From: Xanthobacteraceae bacterium
GTDB taxonomy: Bacteria > Pseudomonadota > Alphaproteobacteria > Rhizobiales > Xanthobacteraceae
NCBI GenBank assembly: GCA_030043175.1
Contig: JASHYD010000954.1
Location: 1-18,181, forward strand
Direction: 5' to 3'
Length of the DNA stretch: 18,181 bases
This document shows positions 7,789 through 16,327 of this stretch, piece after piece. The notes beneath the pieces are model-generated. The model had not been told where the DNA came from and searched no databases. It was given only the letters and a program-made list of their open reading frames with translations. The number at the start of each line of letters is the position of its first letter. Within the stretch, counting starts at the first letter, position 1. A program made the translations under genes and the position numbers.

Positions 7789-8147
7789 ATGCGCCGCTAG
7801 CGATGCTGACGCCGCATGACTGCGCCGCCGGTGCCCGCGGTTTGACAGCCCATGGGCGGCCAGTCAGCCGGAAATACCGGGCGACGTAAGTCGATCGAGC
7901 CGTCCGCCACTGCGCATAGGTGAAGGCCCGAGGGGTTGCCGGCCAGCTCTTCCGAACTGGCTCGGCGGAGCCCGCGCCGTCCATGGCACCGTCGAACTCG
8001 GCCTCATGACCGGCGACCAGATGGGGCCGTCCGAGCGCAGCTACGGCGCTCGGCAGATTCCTCAAGCGCCGGTGCTATGGTCGATACCGTGCGCGGCCCA
8101 CATTTACAATAAGGACGCGGGCATACGGCCCGAACTCGGACCATCAA
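7789..8147. other. Gene-free stretch, nothing recognised
   Basis: Only overlapping, low-quality open frames are present. None has a ribosome site and a recognisable family together. Sequence near 7900-8050 is open on the minus strand, but its composition and lack of motifs suggest non-coding or anciently decayed DNA. Confidence 0.4.
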
Positions 8148-8323
8148 TCAGCATGTCCCGATTTCGTTAGGCCGCAGCGCCATACGCACCACCGATCGGC
8201 TCTAGCGGCCATCTTGGTCATCACATTGGCTCGATAACTCTCAACTGTGCGCGGGCTGATGCCAAGATCGAAGGCGATGATCTTGTTTGGCTTGCCGGCA
8301 ATGAGCCCCTCAAGCAATGGCGT
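8148..8323 (-). pseudogene. FixJ-type response regulator C-terminal fragment
   Basis: This is the remnant of the LuxR-type DNA-binding domain of a FixJ/NarL-like response regulator. Reading from 8323 leftward gives LLEGLIAGKPNKIIAFDLGI, SPRTVESYRANVMTKM, then a frameshift near 8215. Shifted by one frame it continues as SVVRMALRPNEIGTC and a TGA at 8150-8148. FixJ homologues have this order: RxxVLEGLVAGKPNKIIAYDLGISPRTVExYRANVMTKM, then SLSDLVRMAL. The receiver domain and the first half of the DNA-binding domain are missing; homology stops abruptly near 8320. It cannot bind DNA as a normal regulator. The intact HWE kinase to its right shows no intact partner in this window, but a former pairing is only a guess. 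Confidence 0.7.
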
Positions 8324-8839
8324 GCAGCGTGGTTACGAACGGCTTTTTGTGCTGTCCATGAGCCTCGTCAGGCGCTTGGGTTGCGAGATCTCCAGCACGA
8401 CAGTCCAGCCGCTTGTGCGCTCTGGATCCGCGGGCTTGGAAAGACTATGTCCGTAATGTGCCGCCATTCGCGGTGAAAGCTTAGAACATGCGCGCGCACA
8501 GGAACCACCAACACCAGAGAGGGTCTGTCCGGCGCCATCTGATCCACTCAATCCATACGCACTGACACCAATGAATCGCGATACCACCGCAGCTGTCGTG
8601 CAGTACATCGCAGCTTCGACTTGCAGCGTTGTTTTTTTCTCCGCGCCTCTCAGTCGAACATCAGAATCGGTCGGTGTGGCGGAGCGAGGCTTGCGTGCAA
8701 CCTCTGAAGACTAATTCTCTCGCCCACGAATGGCCAAACGCGCCATTACCATTGGATCCGCGCGGGCCATCGGAGTGGGCGCCGCCAACCCGTCCGAGTA
8801 TCGATTTCATGGTAGTCCTCTGTCGAGCTCACGAATGCA
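8324..8839. other. Gene-free stretch, nothing recognised
   Basis: Open frames on both strands (for example minus 8333-8608 and plus 8629-8874) lack recognisable motifs and ribosome sites. Given the dead FixJ fragment to the left this may be further decayed DNA, but I cannot name any parent gene. Confidence 0.35.
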
Positions 8840-8858
8840 ATTCCAAGCTGATTGGAAT
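8840..8858. repeat. Perfect inverted repeat ATTCCAA-N5-TTGGAAT
   Basis: ATTCCAA (8840-8846) and TTGGAAT (8852-8858) surround GCTGA. The form (7-bp arms, 5-nt spacer) is that of a dimeric regulator site, and it lies 26 bp left of a FixK/FNR-type box. No gene starts near it, so the role is unknown. Confidence 0.35.
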
Positions 8859-8870
8859 GGAGAGCGCGGC

Positions 8871-8913
8871 GTGAACGGGTGCATTGATCTCAATCAATAA
8901 GGACGCCGTTCAC
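8871..8913. repeat. Inverted repeat enclosing the FixK/FNR box
   Basis: GTGAACGG (8871-8878) and CCGTTCAC (8906-8913) are perfect 8-bp arms 27 bp apart. Their midpoint (8892) nearly coincides with the midpoint of the FixK/FNR-type box (8890.5) that they enclose. Confidence 0.4.
8884..8897. promoter_or_regulatory. FixK/FNR-type box
   Basis: TTGAT-CTCA-ATCAA is a perfect match to the FNR/FixK consensus TTGAT-N4-ATCAA, which in rhizobia directs expression under low oxygen. No intact gene starts downstream in either direction: to the right lies the 3' end of the HWE kinase in antisense, to the left about 560 bp without a gene and then a FixJ fragment. The box may belong to a deleted gene, a small RNA or an antisense transcript. 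Confidence 0.55.
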
Positions 8914-8959
8914 CTTGGCGCTCGATTTGCGGCCTTCGCGGCCTTGGTGGTGCCGGCCA

Positions 8960-10822
8960 TCAATGCAGCGTCGGCGTCGACAAGTGTCGCGGACCTGGAG
9001 CAAGAGCCGATCGCGTGGAGAGCTCCAAGTTCTTATTGAGAGCATTGCGTTCGAGAACATTCGCCGCCGGGCAGGTCAAGTTCCACACAACGCCGGTTGG
9101 AGCGTAATCAAGCCGGACTTCGCCATTGACGGTCTGTTTCACCATCGTGTCGATGACCGTGCTGCCGAATCCGCCCCTCTCCGGCGGCGACACGAGCGGC
9201 CCGTTGCACTCAGACCACGTCATCGCGAACGTACCGCCCTCAATATGCCAGCACACATCGACGCGGCCGGCGTCCACAGATAGGGCGCCGTATTTGCCGG
9301 CATTGGTCGCGAGCTCGTGAAGTGCAAGGCCGATTGCCTGGGCTGCGGCTGCATTGAGGCGTACTGGCGAGCCGTGCACTACGATCCTGGACCCCAGGAG
9401 ATCGGCAAAATGGGCGAGTTGGGCGCGCACCAGATCTTCGACATCAACTCCTTGCCACTGGTTGCGGACAAGCAGGTCCTGATTGGCCGCAAGTGCTTGG
9501 ATGCGCTCAGTGAAACGCTCGATAAAATCTTCAGTCTCGCGAGCCGCGGTCTGGCGGGCGATCGCCTGCACGAGACTGAGCATATTCTTGGCACGATGAT
9601 TGATCTCGCACATAAGAAGGTGAACCTGCTCCTCGTGAGCTTTCTGGTCAGTGACATCTTGAGCGACGCAAACAAGCAGACGTGGTCCACCGGGTTGGAC
9701 TGCCAGCGGAGAGAAAACAAAGCTCCACAGGCGTTCGCGGCCATCTTTCGTGCGGATCATCATTTCGGCAGACCGCGCTTCCGGCTCTGTTGAAGTGATA
9801 ATGATCTGGCGGATTCCCTCGAGGACTTCGTCCGAGTGCAGCCCAAAGGCGCGAATCGTCCAGTCCTCGATTCGGTGCAGCTCCTCTTTCGAATAGCCGC
9901 TTTGTTCAAGCCAACTTTGGCTAACGACGAGAATTTGCTCCCGATCATCAAACAAGAGGATTGGTAACGGACAGTGCAGAAGCGAGGACCGGAAGCGTTC
10001 TTCGTTGTCGCGTAATTCCTTCTCGGCCTGTTTGCGTGCGGAAATATCCTCAATCACACTGACAAAATAATCGATTGACCCGTCGCCCTTGCGTACGCAG
10101 CTGACAGTCTTCCTGGCCCAGATGATTGCGCGGTCTTTGCGCACGTCGCGCTTCTCCACTTCATAGCTGTCGATCTTTCCTTCGCGTAACAGCTCAAACT
10201 TGGCAAGGTCAGCCGCGAGATCGTCCGGATAGGTAACATCGCGGAACGACTTGGTAATGAGTTCATCGACCGGGTAGCCGAGAATGCTGCAGAGAGCTGC
10301 GTTTACCCTGAGCCAGCGACCGTCGCGACTGATGTGAGCGATTCCAATTGCCGCGTTGTCGAACCCCGCCCGCAACCGGGCCTCGCTGTCGCGTGTCAGT
10401 CCAAGTTGGGCCTGTTGTTCGGCAAGACGCGCCTCTGCCTCCATGCGCACTGAATTCGCCGTCGATTTTTCCGCCAACGCACTATCAACGAGGCGACAAA
10501 ACGCCTCCACGCTCAGAGCTGCAACGGCCGCATAGATCTCTATCGCAAGCAGGTCTATCGTGCGGTTCAATTTCAGTGAGTAGACAGGATCGTGGTAGAT
10601 GAGTGAGGCGATGGTAGTCTCTGCCACAGCAACAAAGCCCGTCGTACGGCCCAAGGCGCTCGCCGACGCGACGACTGCGACAAAGTAAAGCAGGAACGGT
10701 TTGCCCGGGATATCGGCACCGACCGGCAGCTGCAAAGCCGTTGCTGCTGCCACAACGATTGTTGCGATCCCGATGCGGGCGAGTACGTGCCAGGATCGCG
10801 CGAGTGTGATCCAGCGGAGCAT
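8960..10822 (-). CDS. HWE-family histidine kinase with membrane and two PAS domains
   Basis: This sensor histidine kinase of about 620 residues sits in the inner membrane. ATG 10822 is chosen over GTG 10828 because TTTGGAG lies 5 nt before it, and the GTG would overlap that site. Numbering here counts from the GTG (subtract 2 for the ATG). Residues about 15-115 are hydrophobic and resemble the DUF4118-type sensor segment. Residues about 120-148 are helical. PAS/PAC domains follow at about 148-265 (GFDNAAIGIAHISRDGRWL, then FVSVIEDISARKQAE) and about 273-395. The HWE kinase core has the phospho-acceptor H411 (INHRAKNMLSLVQAIARQTA), the N-box N509 (LHELATNAGKYGALS), the tryptophan-x-glutamate WSE (538-540) with NGP, and a G-rich loop RGGFGSTVIDTMV. 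HWE kinases often lack an adjacent regulator, and none intact is seen here. The last ~30 residues are unlike the family and may be an extension. Confidence 0.9.
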   Translation of the reverse strand: MLRWITLARSWHVLARIGIATIVVAAATALQLPVGADIPGKPFLLYFVAVVASASALGRTTGFVAVAETTIASLIYHDPVYSLKLNRTIDLLAIEIYAAVAALSVEAFCRLVDSALAEKSTANSVRMEAEARLAEQQAQLGLTRDSEARLRAGFDNAAIGIAHISRDGRWLRVNAALCSILGYPVDELITKSFRDVTYPDDLAADLAKFELLREGKIDSYEVEKRDVRKDRAIIWARKTVSCVRKGDGSIDYFVSVIEDISARKQAEKELRDNEERFRSSLLHCPLPILLFDDREQILVVSQSWLEQSGYSKEELHRIEDWTIRAFGLHSDEVLEGIRQIIITSTEPEARSAEMMIRTKDGRERLWSFVFSPLAVQPGGPRLLVCVAQDVTDQKAHEEQVHLLMCEINHRAKNMLSLVQAIARQTAARETEDFIERFTERIQALAANQDLLVRNQWQGVDVEDLVRAQLAHFADLLGSRIVVHGSPVRLNAAAAQAIGLALHELATNAGKYGALSVDAGRVDVCWHIEGGTFAMTWSECNGPLVSPPERGGFGSTVIDTMVKQTVNGEVRLDYAPTGVVWNLTCPAANVLERNALNKNLELSTRSALAPGPRHLSTPTLH

Positions 10823-11259
10823 AGGCACTCCAAATTTCGGATTGATTACCGACGCCCACGCCTAAAGGCGCACCGTTCAATAAGCAAGTTCATGTCGCTG
10901 CATGGGCGGGCGAGTAGAGAACAGCCTGGTTCTCGATGGGTTCCGCCATTCGGGAATAAAAAGGTAATATCCGGGCACCGTTCTGTGATCAGAGAGGCTG
11001 CTGGGATCGCTTCCGCCTGGGCAATGGTCCAAGAGGCGGTGGTCTCCTGCTAACGTTTCGAGTGCCTTAGCGGGGCGGACGGGCCGCCCTTCGGCGTCGG
11101 CAGTGCGTGGGGTCTTCGCTCGTGCGCATATGGTCGCAAACTTGATCTGTTTTCCAGACCTTCCTTAGCTAGAATGCGCATTTTACATCGAAGCAATGAA
11201 GATAAAACAATTTCACATGCCGAATCGGGAGAGCTAAGCAACTTTCGTTGTGGCCCGCT
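10823..11259. other. Intergenic stretch with small palindromes
   Basis: No gene is recognised. The upstream region of the kinase has a CGCCT-AA-AGGCG hairpin (10859-10870) and a possible operator GAGAAC-N6-GTTCTC (10917-10934). The remainder contains no recognisable family; the left half is open in some frames but gives no known protein. Confidence 0.35.
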
Positions 11260-12077
11260 GACCACGGCGGCACATTCGAAAAGAGCAGGCTCAGCCTTTC
11301 GGTCATCGTCGGGTGCGCAAAGGCGGCATTAGCGAGCGTCAAATAAGAAAAGGCCTGCCAACATTACTGTTCTGCACCGCCGCCATCACTTCGCCGGCCC
11401 CGGCACCGACCATCATGAAACCAAGGATGCTGATCGTCGCTCTCGCCGATAAAAGCTTTCATGAATCCTTGGCTCAGTCACCTGTGTGCCGAGCGCAGAG
11501 TTCATGGGCGACTTTCCGACGCGTGCAACGATCCCTTGCTGTTCTGCTTCGTCTTCACTCAGCCCTACGTGGGCAAGCCGGTGATCCTTGAACATGCAGT
11601 ATGCAACCAACCGATCTTGTGTGCTGCGATTCCCTCCTGCCAGATTGCCACGAATGGTTCAAAAATGTCTTCGGATATGTGCGGTCTGCTTCTAAGAGGA
11701 CCTTAATCCCCTCTTCACTTAGGACCCGCTGCATCTCCTGAGACACGTCGATGTCCTCCCGACGCATGAGTCGCGGGCCTGGCTCGACGACGGTCAGTCG
11801 CTGTCGAACCGCCGGTAAGCCATTTCGAGACCAACATAGACCCCCCGGTCACGACCAGATCGGTGGCAAGTCGTCGAGTTCCAGAGCCTCGACATGTGTG
11901 AGCGGTCGAGCAGTATCGAGGCTGGGAACATGGGCGACGTTGACGCAGGAGCCCCCAATTTCACTGGCGCTCCACGACGGCAGTGCGTCGCCCTGATTGC
12001 GCCATGTGCCAAGCCACGAGCTTACCACCAGTGCCACTGCCAGGTACCAGGACCTCGAACTGGCCAGGTTGGGACAT
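11260..12077 (-). pseudogene. MerA-like FAD/NAD(P) disulfide oxidoreductase, broken
   Basis: This is a dead flavoprotein of the mercuric reductase/dihydrolipoyl dehydrogenase superfamily, rebuilt by joining frames on the minus strand. From ATG 12077: MSQPGQFEVLVPGSGTGGK (FAD-binding GxGxxG), LVAWHMAQSGRRTAVVERQ and a TGA at 11963. Next IGGSCVNVAHVPS, the redox site in which the second cysteine is His. A deletion of roughly 100 codons follows, then LDTARPLTHVEALELDDLP, VYVGLEMAYRRF and a frameshift, LTVVEPGPRLMRREDIDVSQ, EMQRVLSEEGI and another deletion. Then NLAGGNRSTQDRLVAYCMF, AHVGLSEDEAEQQGIVARVG, ISILGFMMVGAGAGEVMAAV and AAFAHPTMTERLSLLFSNVP (ending near 11260). Order and spacing match the family, which is about 450-470 residues long. 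With stops, frameshifts, two deletions and a lost cysteine it cannot be active. The right edge of the family match is approximate. Confidence 0.75.
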
Positions 12078-12430
12078 GCCCATCCGCTTTCCGTGTGCTT
12101 TGACGGACAACAGCTCTGCGCAAATCGCGGTTCCTCAGCGGTTGGACAGTCGCCGTCTGTTGTTGGCGGGAATCCGACTTTCGGGGAGCCGGGCCGGCGT
12201 GGCGCGCAAGACGCAAGAGGCAAGTCAGCGCGGCCATGGCGGCGCGCGATCGAGCGGTCGACCCGACACAGAGCGGACTATCGAACCCCTCTGCGGGAAG
12301 GTGCTGCGCCACATGCACCGGGCCCTCCAGCCGTACCTGGGAAAACCTTCACTACCCGACTGAGCGGCTCGGGGGGTGAGTGCTAGCCAACATTGACGGC
12401 ATCCGGAACGGTCGGCCTATGACGCCCGCG
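12078..12430. other. Intergenic stretch, nothing recognised
   Basis: Open frames on both strands (for example plus 11983-12363) overlap the dead oxidoreductase or each other and give no known family. This is the region upstream of the dead oxidoreductase and downstream of the MFS gene (both minus strand). Confidence 0.4.
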
Positions 12431-13699
12431 TCAGCTTGGCGATACGCCAGGGTCGAGTGGCTGAGTCTCGGGCATTGCGAAGAAAAACACTACAACGCCG
12501 ATGGCAGCCATGCCGCCGAGTGTGATGAACGCCGCGCTGTAACCGGCATGCACGACGACGAGGCCGGCGAGCGCGGTCGAAAGTGCCGCGCCTATGCTCT
12601 GCGCGGTCATGACCACGCCTTGGGCAACGTTGAACCGCCCGGTGCCGCGCATGACGTCGGCCACGATGATGGGAAAGATCGCGCCGTAGATACCCGCGCC
12701 GATCCCATCAAGGAGCTGTACGCTCACCAGCCAGTAGGGGTTGTCAGAAATGGTGTAGAGCACGCCGCGGATGGGCAACACGAGAAGACCCGCCAGAAAT
12801 AAGGGTTTGCGTCCCAATCTGTCGGCCGTGGCTCCGACCAGCATGGCCATCGGAACCATCACGACTTGCGCCGCCACGATGCACGCCGCCATCAGGCTCG
12901 TGCCCAGATTCTTGTCTTGCAAGGCGAGCTTCTGGCCAACCAACGGCAGCATTGCCGCATTGGCGAGATGAAACAGCACCGCACAGACGGCGAAAATCAG
13001 CAGTGGCCGGCAGCTCACCAGAACCTGAAGCCCGGAGGGTTGGCGTCCTGTCGAGCCTTGTCCTCCGGAAACGGCGTCGTCAAGACCACGGGCGAGGTCA
13101 TAATCGATGGCGTTGGCCGGTATCGCCAGCACACTCACGAGGCTTCCGAGCGCCATGGCGCCGAGCAGGTAGAATATGACGATCGGTCCCCAGATGTAGG
13201 CCAAGACTCCCGCTGTCAATGCTGCAAGGGCGTTGCCGGCATGATTGAACGATTCATTTCGACCGATCCGCCTGCTGAAGGCTTGCCGTCCGACCGCACC
13301 TAGCGTTATGGCCGCGATGGCAGGCCCGAATACGGCGCTTGCTGCGTGCGCAATGGCTTGCGAGGCCGCGACGCTCCAGAAGGCCGTTAGCCAGGGAAGT
13401 AGCAATGAGACAGCCGTTACCGCGAGTGCCGCGACCGCCATCAGGACGCGTTTTGCCCGAATTGCATCCACCAATGCACCCGCCGGGGTCTGAGCAACGA
13501 TCTCGGCGGCCGTGGCGATCGACATGACGACGCCGGTGCCCGCCTCGTCCCACCCTCTTTCGACGAGGAGATAGACTGCGAGATATGGGCCTAACCCGCC
13601 TCGGACATCGGCGAGAAAGAAGTTCAATGCGTCCAGTGGCCGCCGCACCGGCATGACGCTCTCATTCTCCTGCCCGGTTTGCCTTGTTCCATGGCCCAT
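12431..13699 (-). CDS. MFS transporter (probable exporter)
   Basis: This 422-residue inner-membrane protein of the major facilitator superfamily couples transport of a small solute to a proton gradient. About 12 hydrophobic segments are visible, in two halves split by a hydrophilic loop near residues 195-225 (YDLARGLDDAVSGG). Family marks are RPLDALNFFLADVRGGLGPY near the N-terminus, PAGALVDAIRAKRVL (loop 2-3 motif) and the second-half counterpart GATADRLGRKPLFLAG. The substrate is unknown; this subgroup is often annotated simply as MFS. The frame begins at 13699. An in-frame ATG at 13654 starts MPVRRPLDALNFF and has a weak AGGAG 12 nt before it, and the family similarity starts there, so the true protein may be 15 residues shorter. 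It is a single gene. Confidence 0.8.
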   Translation of the reverse strand: MGHGTRQTGQENESVMPVRRPLDALNFFLADVRGGLGPYLAVYLLVERGWDEAGTGVVMSIATAAEIVAQTPAGALVDAIRAKRVLMAVAALAVTAVSLLLPWLTAFWSVAASQAIAHAASAVFGPAIAAITLGAVGRQAFSRRIGRNESFNHAGNALAALTAGVLAYIWGPIVIFYLLGAMALGSLVSVLAIPANAIDYDLARGLDDAVSGGQGSTGRQPSGLQVLVSCRPLLIFAVCAVLFHLANAAMLPLVGQKLALQDKNLGTSLMAACIVAAQVVMVPMAMLVGATADRLGRKPLFLAGLLVLPIRGVLYTISDNPYWLVSVQLLDGIGAGIYGAIFPIIVADVMRGTGRFNVAQGVVMTAQSIGAALSTALAGLVVVHAGYSAAFITLGGMAAIGVVVFFFAMPETQPLDPGVSPS

Positions 13700-14167
13700 C
13701 TCCGATACAGCGTCGCCCCGGAGGTACGCGGCCAGCCTCAGTTAATTTGTCATTGATAAAGCGAGTGTCGGCGAGGTCGCTGCCAATTTGGAATCTCGGC
13801 CTTCCGCATGAGCAAGGCTGTCGAAGTCGCTCCTCTTGGAAACGCGCCTGATCAACGTTTCAATCCTCGTCGACCGTCACCGAAGGTCTGGGTACTGAAG
13901 CTCAGTCTAGTGTTCACAGCAAAGGGATGAACTGACTGACATCATTTTCGCGCACTTTGCCGGTTACTAGGGCAACGAGCGCTGGATGGCAACCTCCTTG
14001 TGTTGCCTTTCAGAAGGACGCTGGAGGTCGAGCAGGGCGCGCTCCGAAGGGGTCAACATTTGCCCGAGCGCACGTCCGCTGCAACAAGAAGAAGGCTTCG
14101 GCGGCCGTGTCGCTAATAGGAAGAAGCTTCGAGCTTCGACGCTTTCGGCTTTCTGAATCCTCCGAAC
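13700..14167. other. Intergenic stretch
   Basis: No gene is recognised between the MFS gene and the dead outer-membrane gene. A 6-bp hairpin, GGCAAC-N8-GTTGCC (13988-14007), is present but has no convincing terminator tail. Confidence 0.35.
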
Positions 14168-14889
14168 CGTGGTTCAGGTCGACCGTAAGCATGTCGAATC
14201 GGCGCGACACGGTTACCTTCTAGAGAATTGGAACGAGGCCGCTGTGGTTCACGTCGTCAAGTCCGATGTGGTCCCACTCAACCTGATGGTCGAGCTGGGA
14301 ATCGAGCCGCATTCAATGCCAGCACCAACAATCGGAAGCGTCGATGGGAATGCCATCTGTTATGTGGTTCACCGTCACCGGTTATGCAGCCAGCCGCCGC
14401 CGGCCTCGCCGTAGAACAGCCAGCTGTCTGCTGACCAACCCAAGCGCGCGGCAAGCGTCAAGATCCAATCGACGCTTGAGCCGCCTGAAGGCAGTGAGGT
14501 CATTATAATGGTTGGAACGATCACGACATCAGTGTCCGATCTGATCTCATGATTCGATCAAACATCCATTTCGCGCCGAGAACAAATCAATTGTAGTCGA
14601 TCCGACCATCACCGATAAATCTAGAACGTGTGTTGCTCAAGCCGCTCCGGCAAAATTATCGGTCATGTGCCCTGTCTCCCACGCGCCTCCCAAATTGCCA
14701 CCAATATAAGGCGCGGTCCCATTATAGAAGGGGACCGGTGCATCGCAGGCAGCACCGGAGCGGATCCTCGTACGGCACGCCGGCAGCGAATACGCCGAAG
14801 AAATCACGGCCAAGAGAGCAGCGATACCTAATGCGCAATTTGCCTTCGTGCGCTCGCTCGCCGCATGAGCGGCGCGTGGCGGAGTTCAT
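14168..14889 (-). pseudogene. Outer-membrane beta-barrel protein, broken
   Basis: This is the remnant of a Rhizobiales-type outer-membrane beta-barrel protein (Omp25/RopB-like porin family). The ATG at 14889 has a perfect GGAGG 7 nt before it, so this was the old start, but the frame shifts soon after. Joined frames on the minus strand give a signal-peptide-like stretch (LGIAALLAVISSAYSLPA), then APVPFYNGTAPYIGGNLGGA (equivalent to the NWTGFYIGGNLGGAW start of such proteins), a TGA, and a large internal gap. Next LAARLGWSADSWLFYGEAGG and GWLHN, a shift, VTVNHITDG, IVGAGIE, VEWDHIGLDDVNHSG, and a last strand VTVSRRFDMLTVDLNH in place of the usual VTVSRxFDMVTxGVNYRF end. At least two stops and several shifts rule out function. 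The right part near 14170 is the approximate C-terminus. Confidence 0.7.
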
Positions 14890-15389
14890 CGCTCAACCTC
14901 CAAACGCGAATGATCACAACGCCGCCTCTCACGCCTTTATACCCGAGCGTCACTCATTTTTTGTAGTTTCTGAGCGCCATCCGGGAAAACATACATGGCT
15001 CCCAAATGGCGAGCCGGGCGGGGCGATTTGCTGAAGATTGGGCTCCGTTAGGGAGCTTTCCAACTTTCTGTGGATCCCGGCTATTGTTGCGTAACGAACA
15101 TAGGATAATCATACCCACCGGGTCTCCGGAGGCGCTTTGTGGCTCCGGTTCACGCCGACCGAAACGATCGATCGCGGAGCCAGTCGCGTCAGCGCCCCCT
15201 GAGTGGCTGAGAAACGCAGATTAGATCGTCACCATCACGCTCAATCGTCATCTATGACACCGCAGCTCTCGACCTCGATCGTCGTGCAATCGAATCTTGT
15301 AGAGTGTTGTAGGGTGGACACACCGGCTGCGTTCGATTGAGTGTACATTTCGTTACGAAGCTGGAACATGAAAGGTTCAGGTTAGTGCC
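14890..15389. other. Intergenic stretch
   Basis: No gene is recognised. The left end carries the ribosome site and presumably the old promoter of the dead outer-membrane gene (a TATAAA-like box is visible on the minus strand near 14937). The right end is upstream of the coiled-coil membrane protein. Small inverted repeats (for example GCTCC-N5-GGAGC near 15043) are within chance expectation. Confidence 0.35.
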
Positions 15390-16127
15390 ATGCCTAGCCC
15401 TACGCAATCCGAGCCCTCAGCAGACTCGTTGCCCGCCAGCCTATTCGACATACAAGCTGAGGCTCCGACCGTTCGTCCGACCGACTTGAAAAATGACGGG
15501 TATCCAAATCGGTCGTCGGCTGGCAAGCGCGGGTTGATCGCACTCATCCGTTTTCTGATAATTTTTTGCATCGGCATGGCTGCCACCTTGGCTTGGCAGT
15601 CGTATGGCGATCCAGTCAGAGAGGCGATCGCAAGCTTGTACCCCCAACTCAGCTGGTTGGCGCCGCAGGGCGAACCAGTCGCGCAGAACGCACCTGGGAT
15701 GATCGGGCTAGCCTCGCCAATCGCCTCTTCTCCCGATCAGCAGCCCAATGCGGTATTACTCGATCTCGAGGCAGTGCGACAAAGCATCGACCGGATCGCC
15801 GCCAGTATTGCCTCCAGTCAAGAGCAGATGACGAACAGCGCAGATCGGATCGCGACAAGTCAAGATCAGATAGCGCGCAGCGTGGACCGGATGGCCGCAA
15901 GTCAAGATCAGATAGCGCGCAGCGTAGACCAGCTCACGGCCGGCCAGGAACAGATGACGCGCGAGATTACGAAACTGCAGGAGATCGAGCGGTCCATCCG
16001 TTCGAGGAACTCGGAGGCTTTGCCGCGACCTGCCTCCGCCTCCGCCCCCAAGCCCGTACTGCGGCCTGGGTCCGTCCCGGCGCCAAAGCCTCTTTCCCGG
16101 GAAACGCAAGATCCGACGGTGCCCTGA
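15390..16127 (+). CDS. Single-pass membrane protein with coiled-coil repeats, function unknown
   Basis: This 245-residue protein is of a kind common in Bradyrhizobium but without known function. Order of parts: a polar N-terminus (1-46; SLFDIQAEAPTVRPTDLKND), one transmembrane helix (about 48-69; LIALIRFLIIFCIGMAA), a linker, a coiled coil (about 123-205) and a Pro/Ala/Ser-rich tail (211-245). The coiled coil contains 14-residue repeats: SQEQMTNSADRIAT, SQDQIARSVDRMAA, SQDQIARSVDQLTA, GQEQMTR. Each is two heptads. One helix near the N-terminus followed by a long polar part is consistent with the tail facing the periplasm. The ATG at 15390 has only a weak upstream ribosome signal. It is monocistronic and converges on the RlpA-like gene. 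Confidence 0.75.
   Translation: MPSPTQSEPSADSLPASLFDIQAEAPTVRPTDLKNDGYPNRSSAGKRGLIALIRFLIIFCIGMAATLAWQSYGDPVREAIASLYPQLSWLAPQGEPVAQNAPGMIGLASPIASSPDQQPNAVLLDLEAVRQSIDRIAASIASSQEQMTNSADRIATSQDQIARSVDRMAASQDQIARSVDQLTAGQEQMTREITKLQEIERSIRSRNSEALPRPASASAPKPVLRPGSVPAPKPLSRETQDPTVP
15856..15925 (+). repeat. Tandem 42-bp repeat in coiled-coil gene
   Basis: A 28-bp sequence is identical at 15856-15883 and 15898-15925, that is with a period of 42 bp (14 codons). Less exact copies flank it. It encodes the repeated SQDQIARSVD heptads. Near-identity at DNA level suggests recent duplication or gene conversion, so copy number may vary between strains. Confidence 0.7.
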
Positions 16128-16327
16128 CGCTACACGAGCCACGAATCACTTAGGCGCAAGCTGCGCGGTCGATCGAGGCTCGATCTTTGGTCTGTGTTCG
16201 CGAGCCGACGTTCTGGCCCGCGTGCCGGCAGTACCGTTTTATTGGCGCGAAACAGCGGGCACGCACCACAGCACATGCCTTCGCCTCCGTGCCCGCGATC
16301 CCAGCGGCAACACTCGCGATGTTTCCA

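Noticed and set aside
13988..14007. Terminator hairpin GGCAAC-N8-GTTGCC
   Set aside because: Only 6-bp arms with a long loop and a very short T stretch; not placed just after an intact gene.
15800..15970. CRISPR-like repeated units
   Set aside because: The repeats are tandem and in frame within a coiled-coil gene, have no unique spacers, and no cas genes are near.
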